Shown piece by piece: positions 1 through 7,408 of a DNA stretch of 64,000 nt. Location of the stretch: positions 62,001-126,000 of the forward strand of contig JAHBYU010000002.1 of the NCBI GenBank assembly GCA_019635775.1, written 5' to 3'. The notes under the pieces were generated by a model. That model was not told the DNA's origin. It made no database searches and saw nothing but the letters and a program-made list of their open reading frames with translations. This stretch comes from Rhizobiaceae bacterium (GTDB lineage Bacteria > Pseudomonadota > Alphaproteobacteria > Rhizobiales > Rhizobiaceae). Both the position numbers and the translations under genes were made by a program. Each line of letters opens with the position of its first letter. The stretch's first letter is position 1.

Positions 1-682
1 GCAGCTTGGAGTTGAAGCTCTCGCAATAGCCGTTCTCCCATGGGCTGCCCGGCTCGATGAACGCGGTCTTTGCCCCTACTGCGGCGATCCACTCCCGTAC
101 GGCCTTGGCGATGAACTCCGGACCGTTGTCGGAACGAACATGGCCGGGCACACCGCGCAGGATAAACAGGTCCGACAGGGCGTCGATGACATCAGTCGAG
201 TTGAGCTTGCGATCGATGCGGATCGCCAGGCACTCCCGGGTGAACTCGTCGATGATGTTGAGCATGCGGAACTTCCTGCCATTATGGGTCCGGCCTTCGA
301 CAAAGTCATAGGACCAGACATGGTTGGGATGCTCCGGCCGAAGCCGGATGCACGATCCGTCCTTCAGCCAGAGCCGTCCTCTCTTCGGTTGCTTCTGGGG
401 AACCTTCAGCCCCTCCCGCCGCCAGATGCGCTCGACGCGTTTGGCGTTCACCGTCCAGCCCTCGGACCGCAGCATCGCTGTGATCCGGCGGTAGCCATAG
501 CGCCCGTAGCGTGATGCAAGCCGAATGATATCGGCGGTCAACGCATCCTCATCTGCTCGGCAGTGCGGCTTCTTTCGCTGGGTCGAACGATGCTGGCCGA
601 GGACCTTGCAGGCAAACCGCTCCGAGACGGAGAACTTCGCCACGACATGGTCGACGCAGCGACGGCGACGGGCGGGGCTCAA
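1..682 (-). CDS. IS3-family transposase OrfB (DDE integrase), truncated by window edge
   Basis: This is the catalytic subunit of an IS3-family transposase, which cuts and joins IS ends as a DDE recombinase after fusion to OrfA by programmed frameshifting. I translated it from the minus strand; the frame opens at the OrfA stop and runs off base 1. It begins LLSPARRRRCVDHVVAKF and contains YDFVEGRTHNGRKF (first catalytic D), RSDNGPEF (second D) and PWENGYCESFNSKL (catalytic E). About 227 codons are visible, so only the C-terminal tail is missing compared with the usual length near 275 residues. The frame is minus one relative to OrfA, consistent with a fused OrfAB product. No internal stop is visible. 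Confidence 0.88.
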   Translation of the reverse strand, partial: MSPARRRRCVDHVVAKFSVSERFACKVLGQHRSTQRKKPHCRADEDALTADIIRLASRYGRYGYRRITAMLRSEGWTVNAKRVERIWRREGLKVPQKQPKRGRLWLKDGSCIRLRPEHPNHVWSYDFVEGRTHNGRKFRMLNIIDEFTRECLAIRIDRKLNSTDVIDALSDLFILRGVPGHVRSDNGPEFIAKAVREWIAAVGAKTAFIEPGSPWENGYCESFNSKL

Positions 683-957
683 TAGTTTCCCGAGGCAGCC
701 TCTTTCAGGATCAGCTTCTCGAGCGTGAGGTCCGACACAGCCTTGCGCAGCCGGTCATTCTCTTTCTCGAGTTCTTTCAGCCGCTTCACCTGATCGCCCT
801 TCAGGCCGCCGAACTCCTTGCGCCAGCGATAATACGTGAACTGCGTCACGCCGATCGTGCGAACCGCCTCGCCAACCGATCTTCCTTGCGACAGCAGAAC
901 ATCGACCTGGCGCAGCTTCGCGACGATCTCTTCGGGCTTATGCTTCTTCTGGGGCAT
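679..957 (-). CDS. IS3-family transposase OrfA
   Basis: This is the DNA-binding helper of the IS3 transposase, 92 residues. The N-terminal half is a Tnp_1-type helix-turn-helix (VGEAVRTIGVTQFTYYRWRK), followed by a leucine-zipper-like coiled coil (LKELEKENDRLRKAVSDL) used for dimerisation. It ends in ASGNY and its stop codon overlaps the OrfB frame, as expected for translational frameshifting between the two. The ATG at 957 lies about 60 bp inside the inferred right end of the element, a normal distance. The reading frame is intact, so the copy may still be active if the other end is whole. Confidence 0.9.
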   Translation of the reverse strand: MPQKKHKPEEIVAKLRQVDVLLSQGRSVGEAVRTIGVTQFTYYRWRKEFGGLKGDQVKRLKELEKENDRLRKAVSDLTLEKLILKEAASGNY

Positions 958-1020
958 TCCAACGTCCTCTCCAATGGCTCAATAGCCTACTTCAGGGAGG
1001 ACCACTTTTCAGGGGGCAGA

Positions 1021-1130
1021 CCACATGCCACTTGGTTGAGGATTTGCGCGACGATGAGGATTTCGATCGCATCATCATCATGACAGAGCGTGTTGCCGCT
1101 GCAGCATTCAACAACCGGATCAATCTCTAA
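1021..1130 (+). pseudogene. 3' fragment of a gene cut by the IS3-family element
   Basis: From the IS boundary a plus-strand frame without a start codon reads CHLVEDLRDDEDFDRIIIM, then about 15 more residues ending NNRINL and TAA at 1128-1130. The DUF6456 gene begins one base later (ATG 1132), a spacing typical of two genes in one operon. I infer that the IS removed or displaced the 5' part of this upstream gene. The fragment is too short to assign to a family with confidence. An alternative is that the frame is fortuitous, but the acidic coding-like composition and the tight junction with the next start argue against that. Confidence 0.55.
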
Positions 1131-1131
1131 A

Positions 1132-1884
1132 ATGATCGAGCGGCAGAAGCGCAAGCTGCGCGTCGTGCGTTTTCTTTCTCATGCGCCGGCCCAACCAGTC
1201 AGGGCGGCGGCAAAGGACAAAGTCATACTGGATGCAGGAGACGGTGGCGCAATCTCGGTCGACAGTGCGTTGTTGAGCGAGATGATTCAGGACGGGCTGG
1301 TGAAAGTTGAACGACGCAATGTCTTGACGGCTTCGACATCTGGGGAGAGCCAGATTGTAGATGTGGCAATCGTTGAGGTCGACGAGAGAAAAGTGTCGGT
1401 TGCAGTCAACCTGGCGGAGTCGCCGCTTGCTCTGTTGATGCGGCGCAAGGGCAAGAGCGGGCAAGCGTTTTTGAGTGAAGCTGAGTTTCAGGCTGGCGAG
1501 AGATTGCGGGCAGATTACACGCAAGCGCAGATCATGCCGAGATTGGGTGCAAACTGGGAAGCAAGCGTGTCGTCAAGAAGGCGCGGCGGGGGTATTGCGG
1601 ACCTGACCGACGCTGCCCTGGGGGCACGCATGCGTGTCGAACGAGCATGCCAGGCCGTCGGACCGGAACTCTCAGGCTTGCTGATCGACGTCTGCTGTTT
1701 TCTTAAGGGCATGGAGGCGGTGGAAATGGAGCGCCAGTGGCCCGCGCGGTCGGCAAAGGTCTTGCTCAAGACTGCGCTTGGCATACTGAGCCGACACTAT
1801 GCGCCGGGCCAATCACCCAGCCAACGGAAAGTGGTCCATTGGGGGGCGACGGATTACCGACCGTCGATAGCGGAACAGGCGTAG
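1132..1884 (+). CDS. DUF6456 domain-containing protein
   Basis: A 250-residue protein of the rhizobial DUF6456 family; its function is unknown. I chose the ATG at 1132 (MIERQKRKLRVVRFL) because it follows the TAA of the truncated upstream gene by one base; an upstream in-frame start at 1090 would overlap that gene. The N-terminal half is basic and variable. The C-terminal half (roughly residues 125-245) holds the conserved part, with LLIDVCCFLKGMEAVEMERQ and a final WGATDYRP stretch. There is no signal peptide or membrane segment. Since the IS lies just upstream, the original promoter may be lost and transcription may now depend on the element or read-through. Confidence 0.75.
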   Translation: MIERQKRKLRVVRFLSHAPAQPVRAAAKDKVILDAGDGGAISVDSALLSEMIQDGLVKVERRNVLTASTSGESQIVDVAIVEVDERKVSVAVNLAESPLALLMRRKGKSGQAFLSEAEFQAGERLRADYTQAQIMPRLGANWEASVSSRRRGGGIADLTDAALGARMRVERACQAVGPELSGLLIDVCCFLKGMEAVEMERQWPARSAKVLLKTALGILSRHYAPGQSPSQRKVVHWGATDYRPSIAEQA

Positions 1885-1890
1885 CGGGCC

Positions 1891-2316
1891 TCAGGCTGTC
1901 TGCTTGAGCGCCAACTCGGCATCGCGCTTGATTCGTTTGACCATCGACCGCAATCCGTTGGCTCGTTGCGGAGAGAGATGTTCGTCCAGACCAAGTTCCT
2001 TGAGTAGGACGTCCGCATCCTTTGCCATGATTTCGCTCGCCCTTTGGCCGGAGAAAAGAGCGAGGATAACCGCAACAAGTCCCCGCACGATATGCGCGTC
2101 GGAATCGCCCTGGAATTCAAGAATGGGGTCGGGGCCGTTACCGATCCTCGTTGTAAGCCAGACCCGGCTTACGCAACCCGGCACCTTGAACGCGTCGACA
2201 CGTGCCTCATCGGGAAATGGAGGCAGCGCCGCCCCGAGGTCGATTATGTAGCGATAGCGATCCTCCCACTCGTCGAGGAGCGAGAAGTCGTCGCGAATTT
2301 CCTGGATAGACGTCAT
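1891..2316 (-). CDS. sufE: SufE family cysteine desulfuration protein
   Basis: SufE accepts sulfane sulfur from the cysteine desulfurase SufS and passes it on for iron-sulfur cluster assembly in the cytoplasm. The 141-residue protein starts at the ATG at 2316 (MTSIQEIRDDFSLLDEW). The longer open frame upstream would run toward the neighbouring gene and adds a non-conserved arginine-rich stretch. It has the family pattern of a WEDRYRYIIDLG helix, then the active cysteine in KVPGCVSRVWL, and the C-terminal LGLDEHLSPQRANGLRSM segment. It ends six bases from the convergent DUF6456 gene. The DUF5330 gene lies upstream on the same strand. Confidence 0.92.
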   Translation of the reverse strand: MTSIQEIRDDFSLLDEWEDRYRYIIDLGAALPPFPDEARVDAFKVPGCVSRVWLTTRIGNGPDPILEFQGDSDAHIVRGLVAVILALFSGQRASEIMAKDADVLLKELGLDEHLSPQRANGLRSMVKRIKRDAELALKQTA

Positions 2317-2362
2317 AGGCCGGATATAGGGGCAGGCATCGCCCAGGTCACGCGAAAACAGC

Positions 2363-2737
2363 TTATGGCGTCGAGGGGGACACGCTTCCCGTTGATGCGC
2401 CATCAGTATGGCTGAGGGCAGCTGCGCCTTCTTCCGCGAGCAAGGGGCCTATCGTGTCAACTGCCTGTTCCGGTGCTTTCCCGTCTTCGTCGAGCATCTC
2501 GTATACGATGCGTGCGCCTTCCCGTGCGCGGCTGCCTATGGTCTGCATGGCAGCCTTTCCCACCTCGCAGACTTCAGGCTTTCGTTCGCAGATGCCGGTG
2601 AAGTCGTCGACCGCTTCCTTTGCCGCAAAAAAGGCTTGGATAGGATTGACGCTCGGCGCGCTCTCGCTCGCTGGCCCCAGGGGCAGTACCAGCAGCACCA
2701 GCGAGAACCAGAATGTCATTCGGATGAGGAAACCCAA
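2363..2737 (-). CDS. DUF5330 domain-containing small membrane/secreted protein
   Basis: A 124-residue protein of the rhizobial DUF5330 family, function unknown. The N-terminus (MGFLIRMTFWFSLVLLVLP) is a single hydrophobic segment that may be an anchor or uncleaved signal. The rest is soluble and includes CERKPEVCEVGKAAM, where two cysteines eight residues apart could pair outside the cytoplasm. I prefer the TTG at 2737 over the ATG at 2719. A clear AAAGGGGG ribosome-binding site sits six bases before the TTG, and the N-terminal FLIR pattern is usual in this family. It precedes sufE on the same strand and diverges from the DivJ-like kinase gene. Confidence 0.8.
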   Translation of the reverse strand: MGFLIRMTFWFSLVLLVLPLGPASESAPSVNPIQAFFAAKEAVDDFTGICERKPEVCEVGKAAMQTIGSRAREGARIVYEMLDEDGKAPEQAVDTIGPLLAEEGAAALSHTDGASTGSVSPSTP

Positions 2738-3131
2738 GTTCGCCCCCTTTGGTGAATGAGGCTATTCTGATGGGATTGTGTCAAGGCCGGGCTACAAAAC
2801 AATATAAAATTCGAACGATTCCGACTTTAAGATAGTTGGACTTAAAGGTCCCTCAAAAGAAATATAGATGTCTCACTCGGCGGTGACACTTCGGTAAGCC
2901 TCCAAGCCCTTGTAAAAACTACAAGAAAAATGGTCTTGGCTTGCCCGCCGAGAGAATCCGGACGCAAGGTTTCGTTTACCATGGTGTCAATCGCTGAGAA
3001 CAACCGGGCAGGCTCCGGGCAAGAGGCAGCGTCCGTGAGACCTGTTTTATTCATTCCTTAAAGCCTCGGATGCGAAGCTGCAGACCAACAAAGGGTGACC
3101 TGCCAAAGCAGGCGAATATGGGTACGTTGCG
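2738..3131. promoter_or_regulatory. 394-bp divergent intergenic region between DUF5330 and the DivJ-like kinase
   Basis: This is the most AT-rich stretch of the first 7 kb, with runs such as ACAAAACAATATAAAATTC near 2795-2812, so promoters for both flanking genes probably lie here. Two GANTC sites are visible, GATTC at 2817-2821 and GAATC at 2954-2958. TTAA occurs at about 2827 and 2840 but with the wrong spacing for a CtrA box. A 70-codon minus-strand frame at 2842-3054 has no ribosome-binding site or recognisable content, and I do not call it a gene. Confidence 0.45.
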
Positions 3132-4922
3132 TTGCGTTTATCTGGGACCAGAACCGGCGATTTGCTTGATGCCGTCGCCGACCGCTGCGAGCGTTTAGTG
3201 AACGCTTCGGTCGTGGTTCCTTCCGATCGTCACGTGCAACGACGACTGATCGGCCTTGCCCTCGCCTCACCATTCCTGATTTGCCCTGCCTTGGCCATTC
3301 TACTATCGCCGATGGTCGGAGTGTCCGGAGCTCTCGTTGCCGTTGTAGCCGTCTTCGGAATGGTATTTTTGGCGGCCGCCTCCGTCTCATTCACCGGCCG
3401 TCCTGTTATCGGCTCCGCCGGAATGTTTATAGCTGGCGTCCCTTCACTGGCAGCCATCATCTTGGCCTCCGGCGGTCTGAACTCGCCAACCGCGCTCGTG
3501 ATCCTGGCACCGACGATTGAGGCGTGCTGGGCAGGACGATCATCCAAAGCGTTGACCTTTGGCATTGTGGCCTCTGTCGTGACGCTGTCTTTGGTTGCTC
3601 TACTGGGCATGCAACCGGCATTCGATACAATTGTTCCTTCCGCTGCGAACTGGCTTCTGCCGCTCGCCTACGTCGCAGTCCTGGTGCCGCGCGTGCCGGC
3701 ATGGTCTGGGGGGCGCGCCGACGTTCCCGGATCACGTCGCCCGCTTGAAGACATTATCGATGCGGTGGTCATGCGCACGGACCTTGCAGGAGACATTACC
3801 GATGTTTCCTCGCAGGCCCACGATATACTCGGCCTCGCGCCGGAACTCCTGCTGTCCAATGGTTTGTTTGACCGCTTGCACGTTGCAGATCGCGTTATCT
3901 ACCTTTGCGCATTGTCGGACTTGAAGCAGGAAGCGGGCGTCCGCCGAATAGAGGTGCGGGCGAGGGCGCCCGGCGCCACGGGGAGTTCTGCCGGGGACTA
4001 CCGCCCGTTCATTCTGGAGATGACGCGGGCTGCAACCGAAGACAAGGCGATCACCCTGCTCCTGAGAACTGGCGACTCTGGCATCCCATCGAATATTCAC
4101 CAGCCGGTCCCTGGGGAAAGCACTGAGAAGGCTGATCTGGCAGCCAAGAGGATGCTCGCGGCGGTCAGCCATGAATTGCGTACGCCGCTGAACTCGATAA
4201 TCGGATTTTCCGATCTGTTGCTGCACGACATGGCAGGCAGCTTCTCCGACGCGAGACAAAAGAAATATATCTCTCTCGTAAACGAAGCGGGCAATCACCT
4301 GCTTTCCGTCGTCAACTCCATGCTGGACATTTCTCGGCTTGATGCAGGCGGCTATTCGGTCGATCCGGAGTCATTTCGCCTCGAGGAACCGGTCGAAACG
4401 TGCCGGTCGATGCTGTCGCGACAGCTTGAAGAGAAGAAACTCGAATTTCAGGTCGATATCAGCCCTTCCATCGGACTGGTGCGAGCCGACAAGCGGGCGA
4501 TCAAACAGATACTGATCAACCTGATGTCGAACGCGATTAAGTTCACGCCGAAGGGTGGCAAGGTTGCCATTGGCGCCAAGCGCCTTGGTGCAAGCCTTCA
4601 TTTCTGGGTCGCGGACACCGGTGTAGGGATTTCTGAGGAAGACCTGGCCCGCATAGGAGAACCCTTCTGCCAGGTTCGCAACGACTATACCCGCAACGCC
4701 GAGGGGGCCGGGCTTGGGCTTTCGCTCGTTAAGGGACTGGTGGCTCTTCACAAAGGCACGATGTCCATAGAAAGCGAGTTCGGCCATGGCACGACGGTCA
4801 ACATCTGTCTCACGGAAGACGCCTCCATATTTGAGGTTGCCGCAGATTTGGCTGAAATTCCCCCGAGTATGACGAAAAGACCTGAAGAGGCCTGTGATGG
4901 TCCGTTCCGCAAAAGCGCTTGA
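3132..4922 (+). CDS. divJ: DivJ-like membrane sensor histidine kinase
   Basis: A membrane histidine kinase resembling DivJ, which phosphorylates the response regulator DivK in the alphaproteobacterial cell-cycle pathway. Residues about 35-200 form several hydrophobic helices. A PAS-like region follows (DIIDAVVMRTDLAGDITDVS, about 206-225), then the H-box with SHELRTPLNSIIGFS (His about 347), the N-box INLMSNAIKFTPKGG, and G boxes DTGVGIS and GAGLGLSLVKGL. At 596 residues it is about as long as Caulobacter DivJ. The start is uncertain: TTG 3132, TTG 3162 and GTG 3198 are all possible. It overlaps the next gene by about 25 bp. The DivJ assignment rests on architecture, H-box sequence and neighbourhood; another PAS kinase of the PleC/DivJ family is the alternative. 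Confidence 0.72.
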   Translation: MRLSGTRTGDLLDAVADRCERLVNASVVVPSDRHVQRRLIGLALASPFLICPALAILLSPMVGVSGALVAVVAVFGMVFLAAASVSFTGRPVIGSAGMFIAGVPSLAAIILASGGLNSPTALVILAPTIEACWAGRSSKALTFGIVASVVTLSLVALLGMQPAFDTIVPSAANWLLPLAYVAVLVPRVPAWSGGRADVPGSRRPLEDIIDAVVMRTDLAGDITDVSSQAHDILGLAPELLLSNGLFDRLHVADRVIYLCALSDLKQEAGVRRIEVRARAPGATGSSAGDYRPFILEMTRAATEDKAITLLLRTGDSGIPSNIHQPVPGESTEKADLAAKRMLAAVSHELRTPLNSIIGFSDLLLHDMAGSFSDARQKKYISLVNEAGNHLLSVVNSMLDISRLDAGGYSVDPESFRLEEPVETCRSMLSRQLEEKKLEFQVDISPSIGLVRADKRAIKQILINLMSNAIKFTPKGGKVAIGAKRLGASLHFWVADTGVGISEEDLARIGEPFCQVRNDYTRNAEGAGLGLSLVKGLVALHKGTMSIESEFGHGTTVNICLTEDASIFEVAADLAEIPPSMTKRPEEACDGPFRKSA

Positions 4923-5652
4923 CGAGGCCGAACCCTGGACGTTCGGCGATGCCCTGGCAGCACTGCTGGGCGTGATCGCACGCAATCCGGTACTGGTCGG
5001 CGGAACAACTGCTTTCGTCGTGGCGCTTAGTTTCGTGTCGGCGAATGCACTCTGGTACCAACCACATGCCCATACCGGGGCATTTTTTGCGACCAGGGCC
5101 CTTCAGCAATCGGACGGTCCTGCGCCGATTGAAGAAACGACGATCCTGATAGAACGACCGCAACCGGAGACGACGGCAGAACCTCAGGTCCAACCGGGTG
5201 ATCCTACCGTGAAGGAAGTCCAGCGGACCCTCAGTCGGCTGAATTTTTACGACGGCGAGGTGGACGGACTTTTCGGGCCAAATACACGCTCGGCGATCGA
5301 AGCTTACCAGAGCAAGATGGGTCTGGCCGTGACCGGCGCTGTCGACGGTTCTCTTCTCGATCACCTGGGCACGGGGTCGGTCGCACCTGCAGCCGTTCCA
5401 TTGCCTTCATCGCGCGAAACGGCGGCACCGATCGAGGTTTCGTCAAGGCTGCCGGCACGAGACGAGCGTGTGGCCGCTGTCCAGACGGGTCTGAGGGAGT
5501 TTGGCAACGAGATGATCGAGGTGGACGGGTTGATGGGATCCAAAACTCGCGCCGCGATCCTTGAGTTCCAGTCCTTGTTCGGTTTGCCCGAAACCGGCTT
5601 GGCTGACGAAGCGGTCCAAGCCAAGATGAAGGAAATCGGGCTGATCCGGTAG
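4897..5652 (+). CDS. membrane-anchored protein with two peptidoglycan-binding domains
   Basis: A 251-residue protein with an N-terminal cytoplasmic segment, one membrane helix (about residues 30-55, VLVGGTTAFVVALSFVSANA) and a periplasmic part holding two PG_binding_1 domains. The first is near residues 105-145 (VKEVQRTLSRLNFYDGEVDG) and the second near 190-245 (VAAVQTGLREFGNEMIEVDG). Each has the family's DGxxGxxTRxAIxxFQ pattern. It probably tethers the inner membrane to the cell wall. A GTG at 4894 directly precedes the chosen ATG. It overlaps the 3' end of the DivJ-like gene, so the two are probably translationally coupled. That pairing is the most informative clue to a role in envelope or polarity control. 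Confidence 0.8.
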   Translation: MVRSAKALDEAEPWTFGDALAALLGVIARNPVLVGGTTAFVVALSFVSANALWYQPHAHTGAFFATRALQQSDGPAPIEETTILIERPQPETTAEPQVQPGDPTVKEVQRTLSRLNFYDGEVDGLFGPNTRSAIEAYQSKMGLAVTGAVDGSLLDHLGTGSVAPAAVPLPSSRETAAPIEVSSRLPARDERVAAVQTGLREFGNEMIEVDGLMGSKTRAAILEFQSLFGLPETGLADEAVQAKMKEIGLIR

Positions 5653-5699
5653 TAATCGCCGCGCTGGCTTTCTGCCAGCCGTGCCGCTAAGCAACTCGC

Positions 5700-6044
5700 A
5701 TGAGGCTAACAAGCGATTTCTGGGTTTCGGCACTGGTAAAGCGTGTGTTTTCGGGTGGCGGTTTTGCGGCGATTGTCCGTCGCGGCGCGACCGAGGCCGG
5801 AGCGGTCTTCGTCATCACGAGGTCGCGAATGGGCGACGTGGTTCTTTACGGCCCGGCTCCTCAGACGAGTTACGATTCCGCCAAGCCCGATGAGCGCCAA
5901 TTCGTCAGACATCAGCTTGCGGATGAAGGCGCTCTTGAGTCCTATCTTGAAAAAGAGCGGCGTTTCGATTCCGATATATGGGTGGTCGAGATAGAGCCAG
6001 GTCGCGAGCCGGTCGAGTCCCTGTTGGTGACTGTCGCGGGTTGA
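5700..6044 (+). CDS. DUF1491 family protein
   Basis: A 114-residue cytoplasmic protein of the DUF1491 family, function unknown. It has the family features: an N-terminal SDFWVSALVKRVFSGGGFAA, a central VFVITRSRMGDVVLYGPAPQ, and a C-terminal ESYLEKERRFDSDIWVVEIE. Homologues are near this length, so it looks complete. It starts 47 bases after the peptidoglycan-binding protein gene and could be co-transcribed with it. Its 3' end meets the convergent DUF2336 gene with a gap of only three bases, leaving no room for a separate terminator. Confidence 0.85.
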   Translation: MRLTSDFWVSALVKRVFSGGGFAAIVRRGATEAGAVFVITRSRMGDVVLYGPAPQTSYDSAKPDERQFVRHQLADEGALESYLEKERRFDSDIWVVEIEPGREPVESLLVTVAG

Positions 6045-6047
6045 AAG

Positions 6048-7046
6048 TCAGCTGGCCGCGCGAGCTGCTGACGACTGCGGAATTTGCTGCTCCTGTCCCG
6101 TGTTGCGCCAACGCTCTATTCGTTCCAGCGCCTCGTCACGGCTCACTGCCGCATACCGCAACAGGAAGAGGCGGATCGCCTGCAGATCGCCGAACAGAGA
6201 AGGATAGATCGCAGCCGTCACGAGGAATGCCTTCTCGTCGCTTACGTCCAGGGTGCGCAGGGCATCGATCAGCCATTCGTAAGACGGATCGTCGCCAATC
6301 TCGCGCACCGAAGCGAAATCCTTGTCGAGCGCGTCGGCCAAGGCCGTGTGAAAAAACGCGATGTAGCCGCTAAGCGCTGAATCCCGCAGTCGTGCGTAGT
6401 GAGAACGATCTGAACTACCGGGCATCGAGGTTGACGAAGAAGCAGGCACCATCATCGCTCGCAATCGACGGCGAGCGGATTCTTCAGCCTGACCCGCTGG
6501 GCGTTCTTCTGGCCGCTGCGTGGGATGGGCGGTTCCTGTCGAGACGGCAACAACCTTCGGCCGACTCGCCAACGAAGCGACGTTGGCACGCGAACCTTCC
6601 ACCTTTCGCGCTATCGCGGCAATCAGTTTGCCGATCACTGGATTGAGGCCCGGTCGACGGGCGATAGCACGCGCATGCTCGTAGCCATGCCGACTGATCA
6701 GCGCGATGAGATCGATGTCGGTGAGCGCTACGGAACGGATAAGCAGGGGCGCGGCGACGTCGACGGTTTCTTCCACCAACCGCCTTATCAGAACGACGGG
6801 AGCATGGGTGCATTCGGACAAGGCCGCAGCCACATAGCGTTTCGACTCTATGGAAACCTGATCAAACAGGGGTAGCGCCAGATCCTCCAGCTGTGAAATT
6901 TCGCGTCGCGACGGGCGAGGCAACGAGCAGAAAGCGGAGACTGCGGCGCGAAACAGCCTATCGGACTTGCTGGCTTCGCCTTTCAGGGTGATCTGTAGGA
7001 AATCTGAAGAAAACACGCTTGAACGCCTGACAACTTTGTACGCCAA
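6048..7046 (-). CDS. DUF2336 domain-containing protein
   Basis: A 332-residue cytoplasmic protein of the DUF2336 family, made largely of alpha-helical HEAT-like repeats; function unknown. Conserved parts include AAVSAFCSLPRPSRREISQL, SKRYVAAALSECTHAPVVLI and VDVAAPLLIRSVALTDIDLI. A low-complexity serine/proline/threonine linker (about residues 155-210) separates the N- and C-terminal helical halves. The first codon is TTG at 7046; a GTG at 7016 is an equally reasonable start. The gene diverges from a short conserved gene across an intergenic region that holds a perfect CtrA box, so it may be cell-cycle regulated. Confidence 0.8.
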   Translation of the reverse strand: MAYKVVRRSSVFSSDFLQITLKGEASKSDRLFRAAVSAFCSLPRPSRREISQLEDLALPLFDQVSIESKRYVAAALSECTHAPVVLIRRLVEETVDVAAPLLIRSVALTDIDLIALISRHGYEHARAIARRPGLNPVIGKLIAAIARKVEGSRANVASLASRPKVVAVSTGTAHPTQRPEERPAGQAEESARRRLRAMMVPASSSTSMPGSSDRSHYARLRDSALSGYIAFFHTALADALDKDFASVREIGDDPSYEWLIDALRTLDVSDEKAFLVTAAIYPSLFGDLQAIRLFLLRYAAVSRDEALERIERWRNTGQEQQIPQSSAARAAS

Positions 7047-7089
7047 AAACTCGAAACCGATTTATCCGCCTCAAAATAGACGTGATCCA

Positions 7090-7124
7090 TTAAAGTCCTG
7101 TTAACCGTCTGCTGGCCTTATACA
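7090..7124 (+). promoter_or_regulatory. CtrA-box promoter upstream of a small conserved gene
   Basis: The motif TTAA-N7-TTAAC is complete at 7090-7105 (TTAAAGTCCTGTTAAC), matching the full CtrA binding consensus. On the plus strand TATACA at 7119-7124 fits a -10 element, which would put the start of transcription near 7131 and centre the CtrA box at about -33, the usual position for CtrA-activated promoters. It lies 70 bp before the small gene at 7176 and 44 bp before the divergent DUF2336 start, so it could also act on that gene. Confidence 0.65.
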
Positions 7125-7175
7125 TACGGAGGCGTGGCGTGGTTGCTCCGGTCAGTCCGAGAGGGAATCGCAGTT

Positions 7176-7352
7176 ATGGGCAGCGTACTGTCATTTTCGC
7201 CGCGAGATGCGGCCAGCACTCAGAAACCGCCGCCGGCTTCCGGCTCCAGCGCGACCATCGTCATCTTTCCTGGCGTTCGCTACGAACGGCCTGAGCAGCG
7301 GGGACGTAAAGCTGTGGTCAACAGCGCGCAACCGGACAAGCCCAAGCACTAG
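7176..7352 (+). CDS. small conserved protein of unknown function, probably CtrA-controlled
   Basis: A 58-residue protein (MGSVLSFSPRDAASTQKPPP...) with a serine/proline-rich N-terminal half and a hydrophobic core IVIFPGVRYERPEQRG that resembles short conserved proteins of Mesorhizobium-type genomes. There is no signal peptide, membrane helix or known domain. I chose the ATG at 7176 over an upstream start at 7134, which would overlap the inferred promoter. The gene stands alone between the CtrA-box promoter and a short hairpin at 7361-7382. If the promoter is real, this is an uncharacterised small protein made under CtrA control. Confidence 0.6.
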   Translation: MGSVLSFSPRDAASTQKPPPASGSSATIVIFPGVRYERPEQRGRKAVVNSAQPDKPKH

Positions 7353-7360
7353 GCAAAGGA

Positions 7361-7382
7361 TGCCGACATTGGATGTCGGTAT
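7361..7382 (+). terminator. hairpin after the small gene, possible weak terminator
   Basis: GCCGACAT, a TGG loop and ATGTCGGT can form an eight-pair stem with one G-T pair. It lies nine bases past the stop of the small gene and is followed by only a short run of mixed bases, so it is a weak candidate for a Rho-independent terminator. It also lies in the gap before the convergent DUF1254 gene. Confidence 0.35.
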
Positions 7383-7408
7383 TCTGGATTCTGAGTTCTG
7401 GCCTTCAC

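Larger units (their letters stand above)
1..1022 (-). mobile_element. IS3-family insertion sequence (IS407-like), OrfA end; rest lies outside the window
   Basis: The element carries OrfA (679-957) and OrfB (from about 682 past base 1) on the minus strand, in the minus-one frame relationship typical of IS3-family elements. The right end is marked by a GGGGGCAGA run near 1014-1022; read outward-in it begins TCTGCCCCCTGAAAAGTGG, a terminal-repeat-like sequence. Beyond it a plus-strand reading frame opens without a start (1021-1130), so the insertion appears to have interrupted a gene. The left end is not in the window, so the target duplication cannot be checked. The exact right boundary is an estimate, good to a few bases. 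Confidence 0.85.

Noticed and set aside
2823..2845. CtrA box in the divJ upstream region
   Set aside because: Two TTAA blocks are present but 11 bases apart rather than 7, so they do not fit the consensus.
2842..3054. 70-codon minus-strand frame between DUF5330 and the DivJ-like gene
   Set aside because: No ribosome-binding site, no conserved-looking segments, and it lies in the AT-rich promoter region.
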